DNA of 49,122 bases from Loigolactobacillus rennini DSM 20253 (GCF_001436505.1 NZ_AYYI01000023.1:1-49122); one strand, 5' to 3'. Shown: positions 18,102 to 27,952, counted from the stretch's first letter. Made by a program: numbers and translations. Notes: generated from the letters alone by a model not told the origin.

Positions 18102-18914
18102 CTATGGTTTAGCCAGATAATCTGGTAGCAATGGTTGGTAGTACCGGCGCGCCCACCATAAAATTAACGCACCAAAGAAAAAGACTAAGGATAATACTTG
18201 TGAAATCCGCAGCGTATTAAACAACATTAAACTATCGGTACGCATGCCTTCGATAAAAAAACGGCCAAAAGCATACCAACCGACATAAGTTAAAAAGACT
18301 TCACCACGTTTAAATAAATGCTTGCGGTGCCGCAGTGCCAATAAAACAATAACACCTAATAAATCCCAAATTGATTCATATAAAAAAGTAGGCTGACGAA
18401 ACGCACCATTGATATACATTTGCTGAATAATAAAATCGGGTAAATGTAATCCTTGCAAAAAACTCAACGTTGTTTGAGCGCCAAAAGCCTCTTGATTCAT
18501 AAAATTCCCCCACCGACCGATCGCTTGGCCTAATAAAACAGTGGGAGCAGCAATATCCAACACTAACCAAACGGGTAAATGACGTTTGCGGCAAAACACG
18601 AAAACGACAATGGCAGCGGCGATCAAGCTACCATAAATTGCCATTCCACCATGCCAAATGGCGATAATTTCGCTGGGATGCGCGGCATAATACGGCCATT
18701 GGAAAATAACGTAATATAATCGGGCCCCGATAAGTGCGAAAGGTAAAGCCCACAAAATCATATCAAATAACGCATCAGTTGATACCTGCCGCCGCTGTGC
18801 TTCCCTCATTGCCAAAATGACGGCTAAAACAACACCAGTGGCAATGATGATGCCGTACCAATGGATTTCTAAAGGACCTAACCGCAAAGCAATCGGGTCT
18901 AAAGCTGCTAACAT
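18102..18914 (-). CDS. lgt: Prolipoprotein diacylglyceryl transferase
   Basis: Lgt moves diacylglycerol from phosphatidylglycerol to the lipobox cysteine of prolipoproteins at the membrane. About seven membrane segments are visible. The Lgt signature [13 protein letters not shown] and the HGGMAIYG motif are intact, as is the later GRFFIEGMR. The ATG at 18914 overlaps the hprK stop as TGATG, so translation is coupled. A TTG just upstream at 18917 is less likely. The protein is 270 residues. A substrate in this window is PstS. Confidence 0.98.
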   Translation of the reverse strand: MLAALDPIALRLGPLEIHWYGIIIATGVVLAVILAMREAQRRQVSTDALFDMILWALPFALIGARLYYVIFQWPYYAAHPSEIIAIWHGGMAIYGSLIAAAIVVFVFCRKRHLPVWLVLDIAAPTVLLGQAIGRWGNFMNQEAFGAQTTLSFLQGLHLPDFIIQQMYINGAFRQPTFLYESIWDLLGVIVLLALRHRKHLFKRGEVFLTYVGWYAFGRFFIEGMRTDSLMLFNTLRISQVLSLVFFFGALILWWARRYYQPLLPDYLAKP

Positions 18915-19912
18915 CAAGCTTTGCCACCATCCTTCTTAGGATCCGCTGGTGAGTTCGGCAAAGCATCACTAGCTTCATCTTCTAAACTATTTTTTTCGAT
19001 TAATTGCTGTAAATTTGATTCAAAGGTTTTGGCTGCGTCATACCCCATTGCCTTTGCGCGGTAGTTCATCGCCGCCACTTCGATAATAATCGCTAAGTTA
19101 CGGCCAATTTTAACAGGAATGGTAATTTCGGGTAACTTCACATTAAAAATCTGCATGGTCTTTTCACCATTACCCAAACGGTCAAATTTTTTGTCATCCG
19201 TCCAAGTTTCAAGGTGCATCACCACTTGAATTGGCGTCGCACTCCGAACGGCCCCAGCACCAAAAAGATTCATCACGTCAATGATGCCAATACCGCGGAT
19301 TTCCAATAGATGGCGTAAAATAGCAGGTGCTTCACCGATTAATGTCTGCTCATCCTGCTCATAAACTTCCACCCGGTCATCAGCAATTAAGCGGTGACCC
19401 CGCTTGACTAATTCTAAAGCCGTTTCACTTTTACCAACACCTGAAGCTCCTGTAATTAAAACACCGATCCCATAAATATCCACTAAAACGCCATGAATCG
19501 AACGTCTTTCTGCCAACCGACCTTCTAAATAGTCTGTCATTAAACTAGACAACCGCGTTGTTGCTAATTTAGAACCCAAAATGGGGATCTTGGCTTCCTT
19601 AGCAGCCTGCAGCATTTCTTTAGGTGCCGGTAAAGAGCGGGAAATAATAAAAGCTGGCGTATCTGAACCACACATCCGCCGAAAAATCATTAACCGTTCT
19701 TCTGGTGTCATTTTTTTAGTAAACGAAATTTCCGTTCGACCAAATAATTGCACCCGTTCATGGGGGTAATAATTAAAGTAACCGGTTAGTTCTAATCCAG
19801 GACGTGAAATATCACTAACCGTAATTAACCGGCGATTTAAAAAATCAGCTCCGGCATAAACAGTTAAATGTGCCTGTTCAACTAATTCATTGACTTTAAC
19901 ACTTTGTACCAT
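18914..19912 (-). CDS. hprK: HPr kinase/phosphorylase
   Basis: HprK phosphorylates Ser46 of HPr when glycolytic intermediates are high and reverses this with inorganic phosphate, driving CcpA-dependent carbon catabolite control. Its P-loop GASGVGKS is at residues 155-162, and the HprK signature region ([20 protein letters not shown]) follows. The N-terminal regulatory domain covers about residues 1-130. The 332-residue length is slightly longer than usual, owing to an acidic C-terminal tail. The start follows GAGGAG. It is the first gene of hprK-lgt-gpsA. Confidence 0.98.
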   Translation of the reverse strand: MVQSVKVNELVEQAHLTVYAGADFLNRRLITVSDISRPGLELTGYFNYYPHERVQLFGRTEISFTKKMTPEERLMIFRRMCGSDTPAFIISRSLPAPKEMLQAAKEAKIPILGSKLATTRLSSLMTDYLEGRLAERRSIHGVLVDIYGIGVLITGASGVGKSETALELVKRGHRLIADDRVEVYEQDEQTLIGEAPAILRHLLEIRGIGIIDVMNLFGAGAVRSATPIQVVMHLETWTDDKKFDRLGNGEKTMQIFNVKLPEITIPVKIGRNLAIIIEVAAMNYRAKAMGYDAAKTFESNLQQLIEKNSLEDEASDALPNSPADPKKDGGKA

Positions 19913-20083
19913 AGGACAAACTCCTCACTATTGACTGATACAGTCACTTACTTTATATATTAACCGTTCATCGCTAATAATCAATTTAACACTAATAATT
20001 AGCTTACCATATTCACAACAGTTCAAAAATAGTTTTACCAGATATTCAAACTTATTTAAGGTGAAACTTGGTTAACTATAAAA

Positions 20084-20119
20084 AAGCGTACTGAAGAGGC
20101 AAACCACTTCAGTACGCTT
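20084..20119 (-). terminator. Terminator of the yvl-type operon
   Basis: Perfect 13-base arms (AAGCGTACTGAAG, 20084-20096, and complement, 20107-20119) follow the last gene. Confidence 0.9.
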
Positions 20120-20136
20120 AAAATACAGCCTTTTAT

Positions 20137-20484
20137 TTAAGAACGGGCAAAACGGTCGGTAACAATAGCGTTGACCAATGATAGAATAATCGCCGCAAAC
20201 ATTGATGCACCAAAACTACTGAAAGCAAATCCAGTTCCAACAAACGCTGCAGTTAATTGCAACATCAAGGCATTGATCACAATACTGAATAAGCCTAAAG
20301 TTAAAATGGTAATTGGCAACGACAAAATCAATAAAATCGGCTTGATTAAAGCGTTCAAAATTCCTAACACAAGACTAGCCCCAAGTGCGACCCAAACTGT
20401 AGCAACATGAATCATTTGGGGAAAGAAACCCGCTAATGCTAAAAAAATCAGTGCATTAACCAATACGCGTTTCCAAAACCCCAT
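20137..20484 (-). CDS. Phage-holin-family-4 type membrane protein (YvlD-like)
   Basis: The 115-residue protein has four hydrophobic segments and the pattern of the YvlD family (superfamily of phage holin IV): LGILNALIKPILLILSLPI and a later LVNAIVTDRF. No phage genes are near, so it is a chromosomal envelope protein, not a lysis gene. Its ATG overlaps the stop of the preceding gene as TAATG. It closes a four-gene operon resembling B. subtilis yvlBCD. Its biochemical role is unknown. Confidence 0.85.
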   Translation of the reverse strand: MGFWKRVLVNALIFLALAGFFPQMIHVATVWVALGASLVLGILNALIKPILLILSLPITILTLGLFSIVINALMLQLTAAFVGTGFAFSSFGASMFAAIILSLVNAIVTDRFARS

Positions 20485-20759
20485 TAAAAATCACTCCAAT
20501 CATCCTCGTCTTGGACTCTAACATCACGCGCCTTTTTACGAGGCCGCCGTTGACTATGATGCCGTTGCTGCCGATAATTTGAACGGCCATAACGCTGCCA
20601 TGGTTCTGGACCTTTATGTGCTGAACGACGTAACAGTAAGAAAATCCCTAAAATCAGTAACGGGCCTGCTAACAACCGTAGTGGCAACCATAAAAATACT
20701 AGTAAGAAAAAAAGTAACACCATAAAAGGAATACAGAAGAGTAAAAATAAAAAGGACAT
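20484..20759 (-). CDS. Small membrane protein with C-terminal DDWSDF motif
   Basis: The 91-residue protein starts with a long hydrophobic stretch (about residues 2-45, two membrane segments), then becomes strongly basic with RQQRHHSQRRPRKKAR-type residues, and ends in an acidic EDDWSDF. I recognise no family. The same last six residues, DDWSDF, end the PspC protein encoded just upstream. The shared DNA there also contains the GGAG ribosome binding site for the next gene. Start and stop overlap the neighbours by one base on each side. Membrane location with a basic cytoplasmic tail is inferred. Confidence 0.8.
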   Translation of the reverse strand: MSFLFLLFCIPFMVLLFFLLVFLWLPLRLLAGPLLILGIFLLLRRSAHKGPEPWQRYGRSNYRQQRHHSQRRPRKKARDVRVQDEDDWSDF

Positions 20760-21016
20760 TAAAAATCACTCCAATCATCGTCTTCAGTATGCGTCGCTTG
20801 TTGTTCATTTATTGAATCCCCGCTTTGTGGCCGTTCGGGGATTACTAACATCAAGATAATGTACAGCGTAATCCCAGGGAATCCCATTGAAAAAAGGCTC
20901 ACAACAGTATAAATAATCCGCACCAAGCCTGGTTCAAGATTAAAATATTCCGCAATCCCGCCTAACGCACCACTGATGACACGTTGATCTGATTTATATA
21001 ATCGTTTGCCCTTCAT
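20759..21016 (-). CDS. PspC-domain envelope stress protein
   Basis: The 85-residue protein has a PspC domain: a basic start with KSDQRVISGALGGIAEYFNL, the G-x-x-x-LVR-x-IY segment and a membrane helix GITLYIILMLVIP. PspC relatives sense or respond to envelope stress. The C-terminal tail is acidic and ends DDDWSDF, shared with the downstream gene. It starts with ATG at 21016 after GGGGCGAAC, a weak site. It lies 57 bases after the DUF4097 gene and corresponds to yvlC of the Bacillus yvl operon. Confidence 0.93.
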   Translation of the reverse strand: MKGKRLYKSDQRVISGALGGIAEYFNLEPGLVRIIYTVVSLFSMGFPGITLYIILMLVIPERPQSGDSINEQQATHTEDDDWSDF

Positions 21017-21073
21017 TTAGTTCGCCCCTCATCACTAGATTCATTGCCGGTTACTTAGTTATCCCGTTCGTTT

Positions 21074-22531
21074 TTAATTTGTTTGCGTATCTTTTAATAA
21101 AATGTTACCAGAAGTTGTTGTCAATTCCAATTTAGCAGGTGGTTCATTGAGGTTACGCTCAAAATCGTAAATAGAGTTTCCCGTGTTATGCCGCTGATCT
21201 CTGATGGTGATCTCACTTAACCGCGATTTAATCGCACCAAACCGCGTTTTACTGTGTCCAGTCACTGCTAAATCTACCGGTAGTGCCACTTTGACATTAC
21301 CATTAACCGAACTTGCTACTAATTTAGTCAGCGTAGTTTCAGTTAATGTTGTTTTAACATCACCATTAACCGTCGTCAACTCTGCTGATTCAATATTACT
21401 GAGCAACCGGATCTGACCATTAACTGTGTTGATTAACGTATCGATCAACCGGCCACCAGCTACTTTAATGTTGCCATTAATTCCTTCTACTTCAAGCATT
21501 GAAGCATTAACACCGGTGAAAGTTAGTTGACCATTCGTGCTTTTAATGTAGAGATCATCACCTTCAAAATCATCGATGGCAATATCACCGTTTAGTAATT
21601 TAATGGTCGTGTGGTTATAAGTCCGCTGTGGCAAATAAAAAGTTAAATCAGCCTGAATTCGTTTGTTAGGTACTTTAAACGTTAATGTGTCAGCAGTATT
21701 ATTTAATTCACTACGTTGTAAAAAGTTTTCCAACGGACTTTCTGATTCCATTTTACCAAATAATTTAACTTGTGCACTGACCTTAATATCTGGTCGGTCC
21801 CAACGTTTAAAGTTCACGTCTCCATTTGCGACTTTAACATCTAAAATAGTCGCAGTGGCATTTTCATAAATAAAATCATGTTCAAATTTAGTGGTTGCAA
21901 TACCAGGGACTTTAACGTTAACTTCTTTCCAGTCAACGTTATCCATAATTGAATGAGCCGTGTTTTTAATAAATTTGCCTAATTGATTGCTAACATCGCC
22001 AACCTTTTCACCCATTTGATTTAAAGTATCACTGGCGGAATCTCGCCAATCATCACCTAAATTAAGCTTTTCTGTTATTTTTTTCTTGTCTTCTTGGTGT
22101 TTCAGTTGCCGAAATTGATTCAATTTTTTACGCAAATCCGCTTTTTTATCTTTTAAAATTGCAAGTTGGCTTTCTGCTTTGCCAATTGCTTCTTTTGTTT
22201 GATCCCGATCAGCTAATTTTTCAGCTGAAAGCGTCTCAAGATCTTCCATTGTATTTAGAACTTCTAAATGTTCTTGTTGCTTTTTCAAATCTTGCTCAGC
22301 TTGTTTTAGCTGCTCTTGTACTTTTTGCAACTCGTCTTGAACAGCCGCTAGTTGTTGTTGATCAACTTGCGCGTCTTCTGTGGGTTCCTCCGCTGTCTCT
22401 GTCGTTTTATCGGCTTTAGTTTGTTCTGCCGTGCTTTTATCCTGTGCTAAATTTTCTAATAACATCAAGGCTTCTTCGGTCGAAATGACACCTTGTTTGA
22501 CTAAATCAAGAATACGTTCACGTTCATTCAT
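21074..22531 (-). CDS. DUF4097 beta-strand repeat protein with coiled coil (YvlB-like)
   Basis: The 485-residue protein has three parts. Residues 1-30 form a short SHOCT-like helix hairpin (ILDLVKQGVISTEEALMLLE). Residues about 35-155 are a charged coiled coil. Residues about 190-480 are a DUF4097 beta-helix with recurring NG-x-(I/V) turns (NGDVNF, NGDIAI, NGQLTF, NGNIKV, NGQIRL, NGDVKT, NGNVKV, SGNILL). No signal peptide or membrane segment is visible. LiaG and YvlB are relatives that sit in envelope-stress operons. It is the first gene of the operon, with AAGGAGG upstream. Its function is unknown beyond this context. Confidence 0.85.
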   Translation of the reverse strand: MNERERILDLVKQGVISTEEALMLLENLAQDKSTAEQTKADKTTETAEEPTEDAQVDQQQLAAVQDELQKVQEQLKQAEQDLKKQQEHLEVLNTMEDLETLSAEKLADRDQTKEAIGKAESQLAILKDKKADLRKKLNQFRQLKHQEDKKKITEKLNLGDDWRDSASDTLNQMGEKVGDVSNQLGKFIKNTAHSIMDNVDWKEVNVKVPGIATTKFEHDFIYENATATILDVKVANGDVNFKRWDRPDIKVSAQVKLFGKMESESPLENFLQRSELNNTADTLTFKVPNKRIQADLTFYLPQRTYNHTTIKLLNGDIAIDDFEGDDLYIKSTNGQLTFTGVNASMLEVEGINGNIKVAGGRLIDTLINTVNGQIRLLSNIESAELTTVNGDVKTTLTETTLTKLVASSVNGNVKVALPVDLAVTGHSKTRFGAIKSRLSEITIRDQRHNTGNSIYDFERNLNEPPAKLELTTTSGNILLKDTQTN

Positions 22532-22823
22532 GGTTTTATCCTCCTTGATCGCCGGCTTGGACTTAAATCTGAGCGTCTATTTTGAGCGTCTTCATTTAAA
22601 AACTGACGTTCATCTTTTATTATTTGCCGTATATTTATTATCGCTTTGATTGTCATAAAAAGCATAGGCCCTAAGATGGATTTTGCCCTCCGCTATTTGG
22701 TGGAACTCATTTTCGGCGTCTTTAATGCCATGATGTCATTAATTTATCTTATTGGCAAATCAGACAGCTAGACTAGGCTAACCCGCAAAACTTATAGACA
22801 GTTAAAATGCGCTGCTCACTAAA
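22532..22823. other. Intergenic region upstream of the DUF4097 gene
   Basis: This must hold the operon promoter, but I cannot name convincing -35 and -10 boxes. Near 22775-22790 the bases TAGGCTAACCCGCAAAA resemble TAGGCTAGTCCGCAGAA inside the long hairpin at about 22897-22913. This could be a partial second copy of one hairpin arm. Confidence 0.4.
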
Positions 22824-22934
22824 CGTGATGGCACAAGCAACTTCTTGCGTTTAGCTACAGAAAGACACAATTTGCTACGCAAATCATGTCTTCCTTAGGC
22901 TAGTCCGCAGAAGTTAACCGCTTGTGCCATCACG
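22824..22934 (-). repeat. Nested 111-base hairpin after phoU
   Basis: The outer arms CGTGATGGCACAAGC (22824-22838) and GCTTGTGCCATCACG (22920-22934) pair perfectly over 15 bases and begin right after the phoU stop. Inside, AACTTCT-GCG pairs with CGCA-AGAAGTT, and the tip is AAGACA-TG-ATTTGC against GCAAAT-TG-TGTCTT. It is far longer than the other terminators here and no T run follows. It may be a 3' RNA structure, a terminator for phoU, or a small MITE-like repeat. Confidence 0.7.
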
Positions 22935-23609
22935 CTATAATGTTTCTTTATTATTCACATTTAATTCAATTAATTTATTGGTTTTTAAATAAACAATCCA
23001 TTCGCAAATATTAGTTACATAGTCCCCAACACGTTCTAGGTAAGTGCTGACCAATAAATAGTCTGTACTGCCGATTACTGTATCTGGATTTTGCTGCATT
23101 TCAGTGATACACCGTTCATAAATGCGCTGAAAAGCTTCGTTAACTTGCTGATCATGTTGGGCAATTTTTCTTGCTCGCCGGTCATCACGCTTGACATAGG
23201 CATCAAGCACTGCTTCTACCATCTTTTTAACAATTTCAGCCATTGTTGCAATTGCAGCCTCAATTTCTGGCACTCGGCGGTTCCCTTTTACGCGAATGGT
23301 TGATTTAGCGATGCTGACAGCATGATCCCCCATCCGTTCTAAGTCACTGCTCGCCTTCATAATCGTGACGATCATCCGTAAATCACGAGTCACAGGCTGC
23401 TGCAAAGCTATAATTTCAAAACTACGCCGTTCAATATCCACCTCACATTCATTAATCACCACATCATTGCGGATTACCTTTAACGCTAATTCCCGATCAT
23501 GATTGACAAATGCCTTAACAGAATTATAAACCGCTTGATTGACTAACATGCCCATCTCAGAAAAGCACACATGTAAATCATTTAATTCTTGACTGAAAAT
23601 TTCTCGCAT
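22935..23609 (-). CDS. phoU: Phosphate signalling protein PhoU
   Basis: PhoU links the PstSCAB transporter with the PhoR kinase and represses both when phosphate is plentiful. The 224-residue protein has the two mirrored three-helix bundles of the family. Metal-binding E/D-rich segments are visible (for example LRMIVTIMKASSDLERMGDHA and the later YLERVGDYVTNI). The start follows GGGGAGGGATATGGT. It is the last gene of the phoP-phoR-pst-phoU block, 39 bases after the second pstB. Confidence 0.98.
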   Translation of the reverse strand: MREIFSQELNDLHVCFSEMGMLVNQAVYNSVKAFVNHDRELALKVIRNDVVINECEVDIERRSFEIIALQQPVTRDLRMIVTIMKASSDLERMGDHAVSIAKSTIRVKGNRRVPEIEAAIATMAEIVKKMVEAVLDAYVKRDDRRARKIAQHDQQVNEAFQRIYERCITEMQQNPDTVIGSTDYLLVSTYLERVGDYVTNICEWIVYLKTNKLIELNVNNKETL

Positions 23610-23648
23610 ACCATATCCCTCCCCAAATTACGTCAATGCACATTCAAC

Positions 23649-24410
23649 TCAACCAAAACGGCCAGAAATATAATCTTCGCTTTCTTTTTTAGCCGGTGCA
23701 GTAAAAAAATTAACCGTATCATTTAGCTCAACTAACTGACCATCCAGAAAAAAAGCTGTCTTATCAGAGGCACGCGCTGCTTGTTGCAAATTGTGTGTCA
23801 CCATGATAATGGTGTAATCTTTTTTTAAATCGACTAGCATTTGTTCAATTTTGCTGCTTGAAATGGGATCTAAAGCACTAGTTGGCTCATCTAATAAAAT
23901 CACTGCTGGTTTAACCGCTAAAACACGAGCAATGCATACACGCTGGCGCTGGCCACCAGACAGCGCTAAAGCACTCTCATGTAAAATATCTTTCGTTTCC
24001 GTCCAAACTGCCGCTGCTTTTAAACTAGTTTCAACCGCTTGATCTAAAACAGCCCGATCCTTTATCCCAGCTAAACGTAAACCGTAGACAACATTATCAT
24101 AAATTGAAAAAGGGAAAGGATGGGGCTGCTGAAACACCATGCCCACTTCTTTCCGTAACTGGACAATATCCATATCTGACGCATAGATGTCTTGTTGATA
24201 AAGCCGGATGTCGCCAGTGATTTTAATGTTGGGAATCAAATCATTCATCCGGTTCAACAATCTCAAATAGGTTGATTTACCAGACCCGGATGGCCCAATC
24301 AAAGCAGTAATTTGCTGGGGGTTAAAATCTAGATCAATTCCCTTTAACGCTTCGTGCTTGCCATAATATAAATGCACATCACGACTAGTAATTATCGGTG
24401 CTGCCGCCAT
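23649..24410 (-). CDS. pstB: Phosphate ABC transporter ATP-binding protein (second PstB)
   Basis: This is one of two adjacent PstB ATPases. The Walker A GPSGSGKS, the signature LSGGQRQR, the Walker [14 protein letters not shown] and the switch histidine in MVTHNL are all present. The open frame begins at 24452, but AAGGAGG lies inside that extension. The ATG at 24410 gives [20 protein letters not shown] (253 residues) and removes the overlap with the preceding pstB. Tandem PstB genes are common in lactobacilli; whether both join the same PstA-PstC pore is not known. Confidence 0.96.
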   Translation of the reverse strand: MAAAPIITSRDVHLYYGKHEALKGIDLDFNPQQITALIGPSGSGKSTYLRLLNRMNDLIPNIKITGDIRLYQQDIYASDMDIVQLRKEVGMVFQQPHPFPFSIYDNVVYGLRLAGIKDRAVLDQAVETSLKAAAVWTETKDILHESALALSGGQRQRVCIARVLAVKPAVILLDEPTSALDPISSSKIEQMLVDLKKDYTIIMVTHNLQQAARASDKTAFFLDGQLVELNDTVNFFTAPAKKESEDYISGRFG

Positions 24411-24423
24411 TAAAGCCGCCTCC

Positions 24424-25233
24424 TTATCCAAAATGTCCCGACACATAATCATCTGTTGCTTTTATTTCAGGATGCGTGAAAATCTGGCTAGTTGCGCCAT
24501 ACTCTAAAGCACGGCCATCATAAAAGAAGGCAGTGTAATCACTGACACGAGCCGCTTGTTGCATATTATGCGTGACGATGATCATCGTATAATGCGTCTT
24601 CAGTTGCGCCAATGTATCTTCCACAACACTGGTCGACAACGGATCCAATGCACTGGCTGGTTCATCCAACAATAAAATGTCTGGTTTCATGGCAATTGTC
24701 CGCGCAATGCACAAACGCTGTTGTTGACCACCGGACAGCGCCAAAGCACTTTTAGTTAAACTATCTTTAACTTCTTTCCATAAGCCTACTTGCTTTAATG
24801 TTGTTTCAACTAATTGATCCAACTTTGTCTTATCTTTCAAGCCATGTTGTTTAGGTGCAAAAGTAATATTATCATAGATTGATTTTGCAAATGGGTTAGG
24901 GCGCTGAAAAACCATCCCAATGTGCTTACGCATTTCAAAAACATCGATATTGCGTTGATTGATATCCAATTGACGGTAGCAAATTTTACCTGTCACCCGT
25001 GCATTACTAACTTCATCATTCATCCGGTTAAGTGAACGTAGGTAAGTAGATTTACCGGAACCAGATGGTCCAATAATAGCTGAAATTTTATAGCGCGGAA
25101 ATTGTAAATCAATACCTTTAATTTGTTCATGCTTTCCGTAGAAAACGCGTAAATTTTGTGTACTCAACGCAATTTCCTGCTCTTCTGGCGAAAATTTTTT
25201 AAGCGCAGTCTGCGTTAAATCATAAGCTTGCAT
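24424..25233 (-). CDS. pstB: Phosphate ABC transporter ATP-binding protein (first PstB)
   Basis: The protein hydrolyses ATP to drive phosphate import through PstA and PstC. The Walker A GPSGSGKS, signature LSGGQQQR and Walker [14 protein letters not shown] are intact. It carries an N-terminal extension of about 20 residues before the first strand, which the second PstB lacks. At 269 residues it is within family range. Its start is 13 bases after pstA ends. Moderate divergence from the neighbouring PstB suggests an old duplication. Confidence 0.97.
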   Translation of the reverse strand: MQAYDLTQTALKKFSPEEQEIALSTQNLRVFYGKHEQIKGIDLQFPRYKISAIIGPSGSGKSTYLRSLNRMNDEVSNARVTGKICYRQLDINQRNIDVFEMRKHIGMVFQRPNPFAKSIYDNITFAPKQHGLKDKTKLDQLVETTLKQVGLWKEVKDSLTKSALALSGGQQQRLCIARTIAMKPDILLLDEPASALDPLSTSVVEDTLAQLKTHYTMIIVTHNMQQAARVSDYTAFFYDGRALEYGATSQIFTHPEIKATDDYVSGHFG

Positions 25234-25245
25234 CAGCTAGCCCCC

Positions 25246-26130
25246 TTAACTACTAGTCATCTTTTTAAACAACCGTTGACCTAACCAACGTGCGACCAAA
25301 TTGAAAATTAACACCGCGACAATTAAGACTGCAGAGGCACCTGCTGATACTGCTACAGCATCGGGCATAATCCCTTCTGAATTAATTTTCCAAATGTGTA
25401 CTGCCAATGTTTCTGCTGGCCGCATCGGATTTAGTGGACTGGCAATGTAAAAAGGATTCCAATTTGTAAAATCTAAAGCAGGCGCACTTTGTCCTGCAGT
25501 GTAAATTAGTGCAGCTGCCTCACCAAAAACACGTCCAGCGCCTAAAATCATCCCGGTGACGATTCCAGGCAGTGCTTCCGGAACAATGATCTTTAACACA
25601 GTCTCCCAACGCGATAAACCTAAGGCCAACCCGGCTTCCCGTTGCGCATGCGAAATGCTGGCCAATGATTCTTCAACATTGCGGGTTAACAATGGTAAAT
25701 TAAAAACAGTGAGCACTAAAGCACCAGATAAAATGGAAAAGCCAAAATTAAATTGAATCACAAAAATTAAGAAACCAAATAACCCAACAACGACTGAAGG
25801 TAAGGAACTCAAAATTTCAATAGAGGTTCGAATTAATCCTGTCAGCCAATTTTTCTTAGCGTATTCCGACAGATAGATTCCTGCACCTAAAGATAGCGGT
25901 ACTGAAATCAACATGGCTAAAACCAATAAATAAAATGAATTAAACAATTGAATTCCAATGCCGCCACCTGCTTCAAAGGCGCGCGCTGGTGCCGTTAAAA
26001 AATGCCATGAAACGTGGGGTAAGCCTTGAATTAAAATAAAGGCCAACAACGCCACTAAGACTAGAATAATTGCCCCAGCGATAACATACAGAATAATCGT
26101 TGCTAGTTTATCTTGACGTTTAACGTTCAC
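25246..26130 (-). CDS. pstA: Phosphate ABC transporter permease PstA
   Basis: PstA and PstC form the membrane channel of the high-affinity phosphate importer. About six membrane segments are visible, and the cytoplasmic coupling loop EAGLALGLSRWETVLKIIVP carries the EAA motif. The frame is open to 26160, but the GTG at 26130 overlaps the pstC stop as GTGA and has GGAAGGGGG upstream. It is the likely start (VNVKRQDKL, 294 residues), coupling pstA translation to pstC. Confidence 0.96.
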   Translation of the reverse strand: MNVKRQDKLATIILYVIAGAIILVLVALLAFILIQGLPHVSWHFLTAPARAFEAGGGIGIQLFNSFYLLVLAMLISVPLSLGAGIYLSEYAKKNWLTGLIRTSIEILSSLPSVVVGLFGFLIFVIQFNFGFSILSGALVLTVFNLPLLTRNVEESLASISHAQREAGLALGLSRWETVLKIIVPEALPGIVTGMILGAGRVFGEAAALIYTAGQSAPALDFTNWNPFYIASPLNPMRPAETLAVHIWKINSEGIMPDAVAVSAGASAVLIVAVLIFNLVARWLGQRLFKKMTSS

Positions 26131-27050
26131 GATTTTACGGCCCCCTTCCGTCCAATCCACCGGATGACTAAGTTAAAGACTAAAGACATCAACAGCAAAA
26201 TTAATGCTAATGACCATAATGCATTATTTTCTAAAGAACCCATAATTGTATTGCCAATACCTAAAGTCAGTACACTAGTTAAAGTTGCTGCTGGCGATAC
26301 CAAATTATGTGGCATCAATGCTGCATTGCCGATCACCATTTGTACCGCCAAAGCTTCACCGAAAGCACGGGCCATCCCAAAAACAATTGCAGTTAATAAC
26401 CCGGGCATAGCGGCTCGTAAAACAACTTTATAAATCGTCTGCCACCTTGTCGCGCCTAAAGCAGCGGAAGCATCCCGGTAATAACGGGGAACTGCCTTTA
26501 GTGCATCAACGCTCATCGAGGTTACCGTTGGTAAAATCATAACGAACAAAACACAAGTACCGGCTAGAATACCGAAACCAGTACCACCAAATAGACGCCG
26601 GATGACGGGTACAACAACAGTTAACCCGATAAAACCATAGACAACTGAAGGAATTCCCACCAACAGTTCAGTCACTGGTTTTAAAATCCGCATACCTCGT
26701 CGCGGTGAAATTTCCGTCATAAAAATAGCAGCACCAATGGCAAAAGGCGTAGCCACTAAAGCGGCAAAAATAGTCACCAAAAATGAACCGACAATCATGG
26801 GTAATGCCCCTACCGCAGGGACACCATGGCTGTCTTTTGTTCCAGGGTTCCAAACTTGCTTGGTTAAAAAGTCCCATAAATTAACCTTATCATGGTAAAA
26901 CGTAGCTAAGCCGCGTGATGCAACAAAATAAAAGATAGCAACTACTACTAAGACAATTAGACTGATGCAGAGCAACCCGATTAAACGCCCCCGCTTTTCT
27001 AATTTTGCCTGCCGGGATTTTTTTAATAGTCGCTGACGAATTGGATCCAT
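26127..27050 (-). CDS. pstC: Phosphate ABC transporter permease PstC
   Basis: The 307-residue protein has about six membrane segments. Its coupling loop (DASAALGATRWQTIYKVVLR) follows the permease consensus, and it has the ELLVGIPSVVYGFIGL segment of PstC. It starts with ATG at 27050 after AGGGAGGTC. It lies between pstS and pstA and overlaps pstA by 4 bases. Together with PstA it forms the pore used by PstS-bound phosphate. Confidence 0.97.
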   Translation of the reverse strand: MDPIRQRLLKKSRQAKLEKRGRLIGLLCISLIVLVVVAIFYFVASRGLATFYHDKVNLWDFLTKQVWNPGTKDSHGVPAVGALPMIVGSFLVTIFAALVATPFAIGAAIFMTEISPRRGMRILKPVTELLVGIPSVVYGFIGLTVVVPVIRRLFGGTGFGILAGTCVLFVMILPTVTSMSVDALKAVPRYYRDASAALGATRWQTIYKVVLRAAMPGLLTAIVFGMARAFGEALAVQMVIGNAALMPHNLVSPAATLTSVLTLGIGNTIMGSLENNALWSLALILLLMSLVFNLVIRWIGRKGAVKS

Positions 27051-27085
27051 TTCACTGACCTCCCTTAATTAATACCACTACTTGT

Positions 27086-27952
27086 TTAAGGCGTAATTGC
27101 GCGCACATGGCCATCTAAACTACGTGTAACTTGCATTTTTGCCACGGGAATGTAGCCTAATTTTGGTAATACCTTGTCTTGTACCGCTGAACTATAAACA
27201 TAGGCTAAGAATTGTTTCGTTAATCCTTTAGGCTGTCCTTTTGTATACATATGTTCATAAGACCAAATCGGCCAGCGATTAGTGGTAACGTTTTGATCCG
27301 TTGGCTTAACGCCATTAACTTTAACTGAGGCAACAGTTTTATCCACATAAGAAAAGGCCATGTAGCTGATTGCTCCTGGTGTCGTTGCAACAATTTGTCG
27401 CACCATTCCCGTTGACTCTTGCTCTTGAGCTTGTTTAGCCTGCGCACCTTTTAAAACCCATTTTTCAAAAGTGAGCCGGGACCCACTGCCTTGTGCCCGG
27501 TTGATGATGACAATCGGAAGATCAGGACCACCTAGTTCTCGCCAATTAGTGACTTCACCAGTAAAAATGGCTTTTAACTGCGCCATGGTTAAATTCCTAA
27601 CGCCAATTTTTTTATTGAGCACAGGTGTAATTCCCACAACTGCAACCCGGTGATCAACTAATTCTTTGGCCTTAATACCTGACTTTTCTTCTGCATAAAC
27701 ATCAGAGTTACCGATCGCAACTGCACCTTCTTGAATTTGACTTAAGCCAGTTCCTGAGCCGCCTCCTTGGACATTGACAAATTTCCCCAAGTGATTGTTG
27801 CTATACTGTTCACCTGCCGCTTCAACTAATGGCTGTAAAGCTGAAGAACCGACAATTGTGATCGATTCACCTTGTTTGGATACATTCTGGCAAGCAGTTA
27901 GCCCCACTATGCTAGCGATTAACATGGCAATCAGTAAAAATGGCTTTTTCAC
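27086..27952 (-). CDS. pstS: Phosphate-binding lipoprotein PstS
   Basis: PstS captures phosphate outside the cell and hands it to PstCA. The N-terminus is a lipoprotein signal: KK, a hydrophobic stretch, and lipobox LTAC with Cys21, so Lgt (18102-18914) should lipidate it. Phosphate-binding segments GSSALQPL, GGGSGTGL and NRAQGSGSR are present. The start is GTG at 27952 with GGAGGGG upstream. The 288-residue length is typical. It is the first gene of the pst transcript and is preceded by PhoP-type repeats. Confidence 0.97.
   Translation of the reverse strand: MKKPFLLIAMLIASIVGLTACQNVSKQGESITIVGSSALQPLVEAAGEQYSNNHLGKFVNVQGGGSGTGLSQIQEGAVAIGNSDVYAEEKSGIKAKELVDHRVAVVGITPVLNKKIGVRNLTMAQLKAIFTGEVTNWRELGGPDLPIVIINRAQGSGSRLTFEKWVLKGAQAKQAQEQESTGMVRQIVATTPGAISYMAFSYVDKTVASVKVNGVKPTDQNVTTNRWPIWSYEHMYTKGQPKGLTKQFLAYVYSSAVQDKVLPKLGYIPVAKMQVTRSLDGHVRAITP

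Noticed and set aside
20137-20484. Possible phage holin, hence a prophage
   Set aside because: The holin-like fold belongs to the chromosomal YvlD family and sits in a yvl-type operon; no other phage gene is nearby.
23649-25233. Two PstB genes as an assembly duplication
   Set aside because: The two proteins differ throughout, including the N-terminus, so they are true paralogs; tandem pstB genes are common in lactobacilli.
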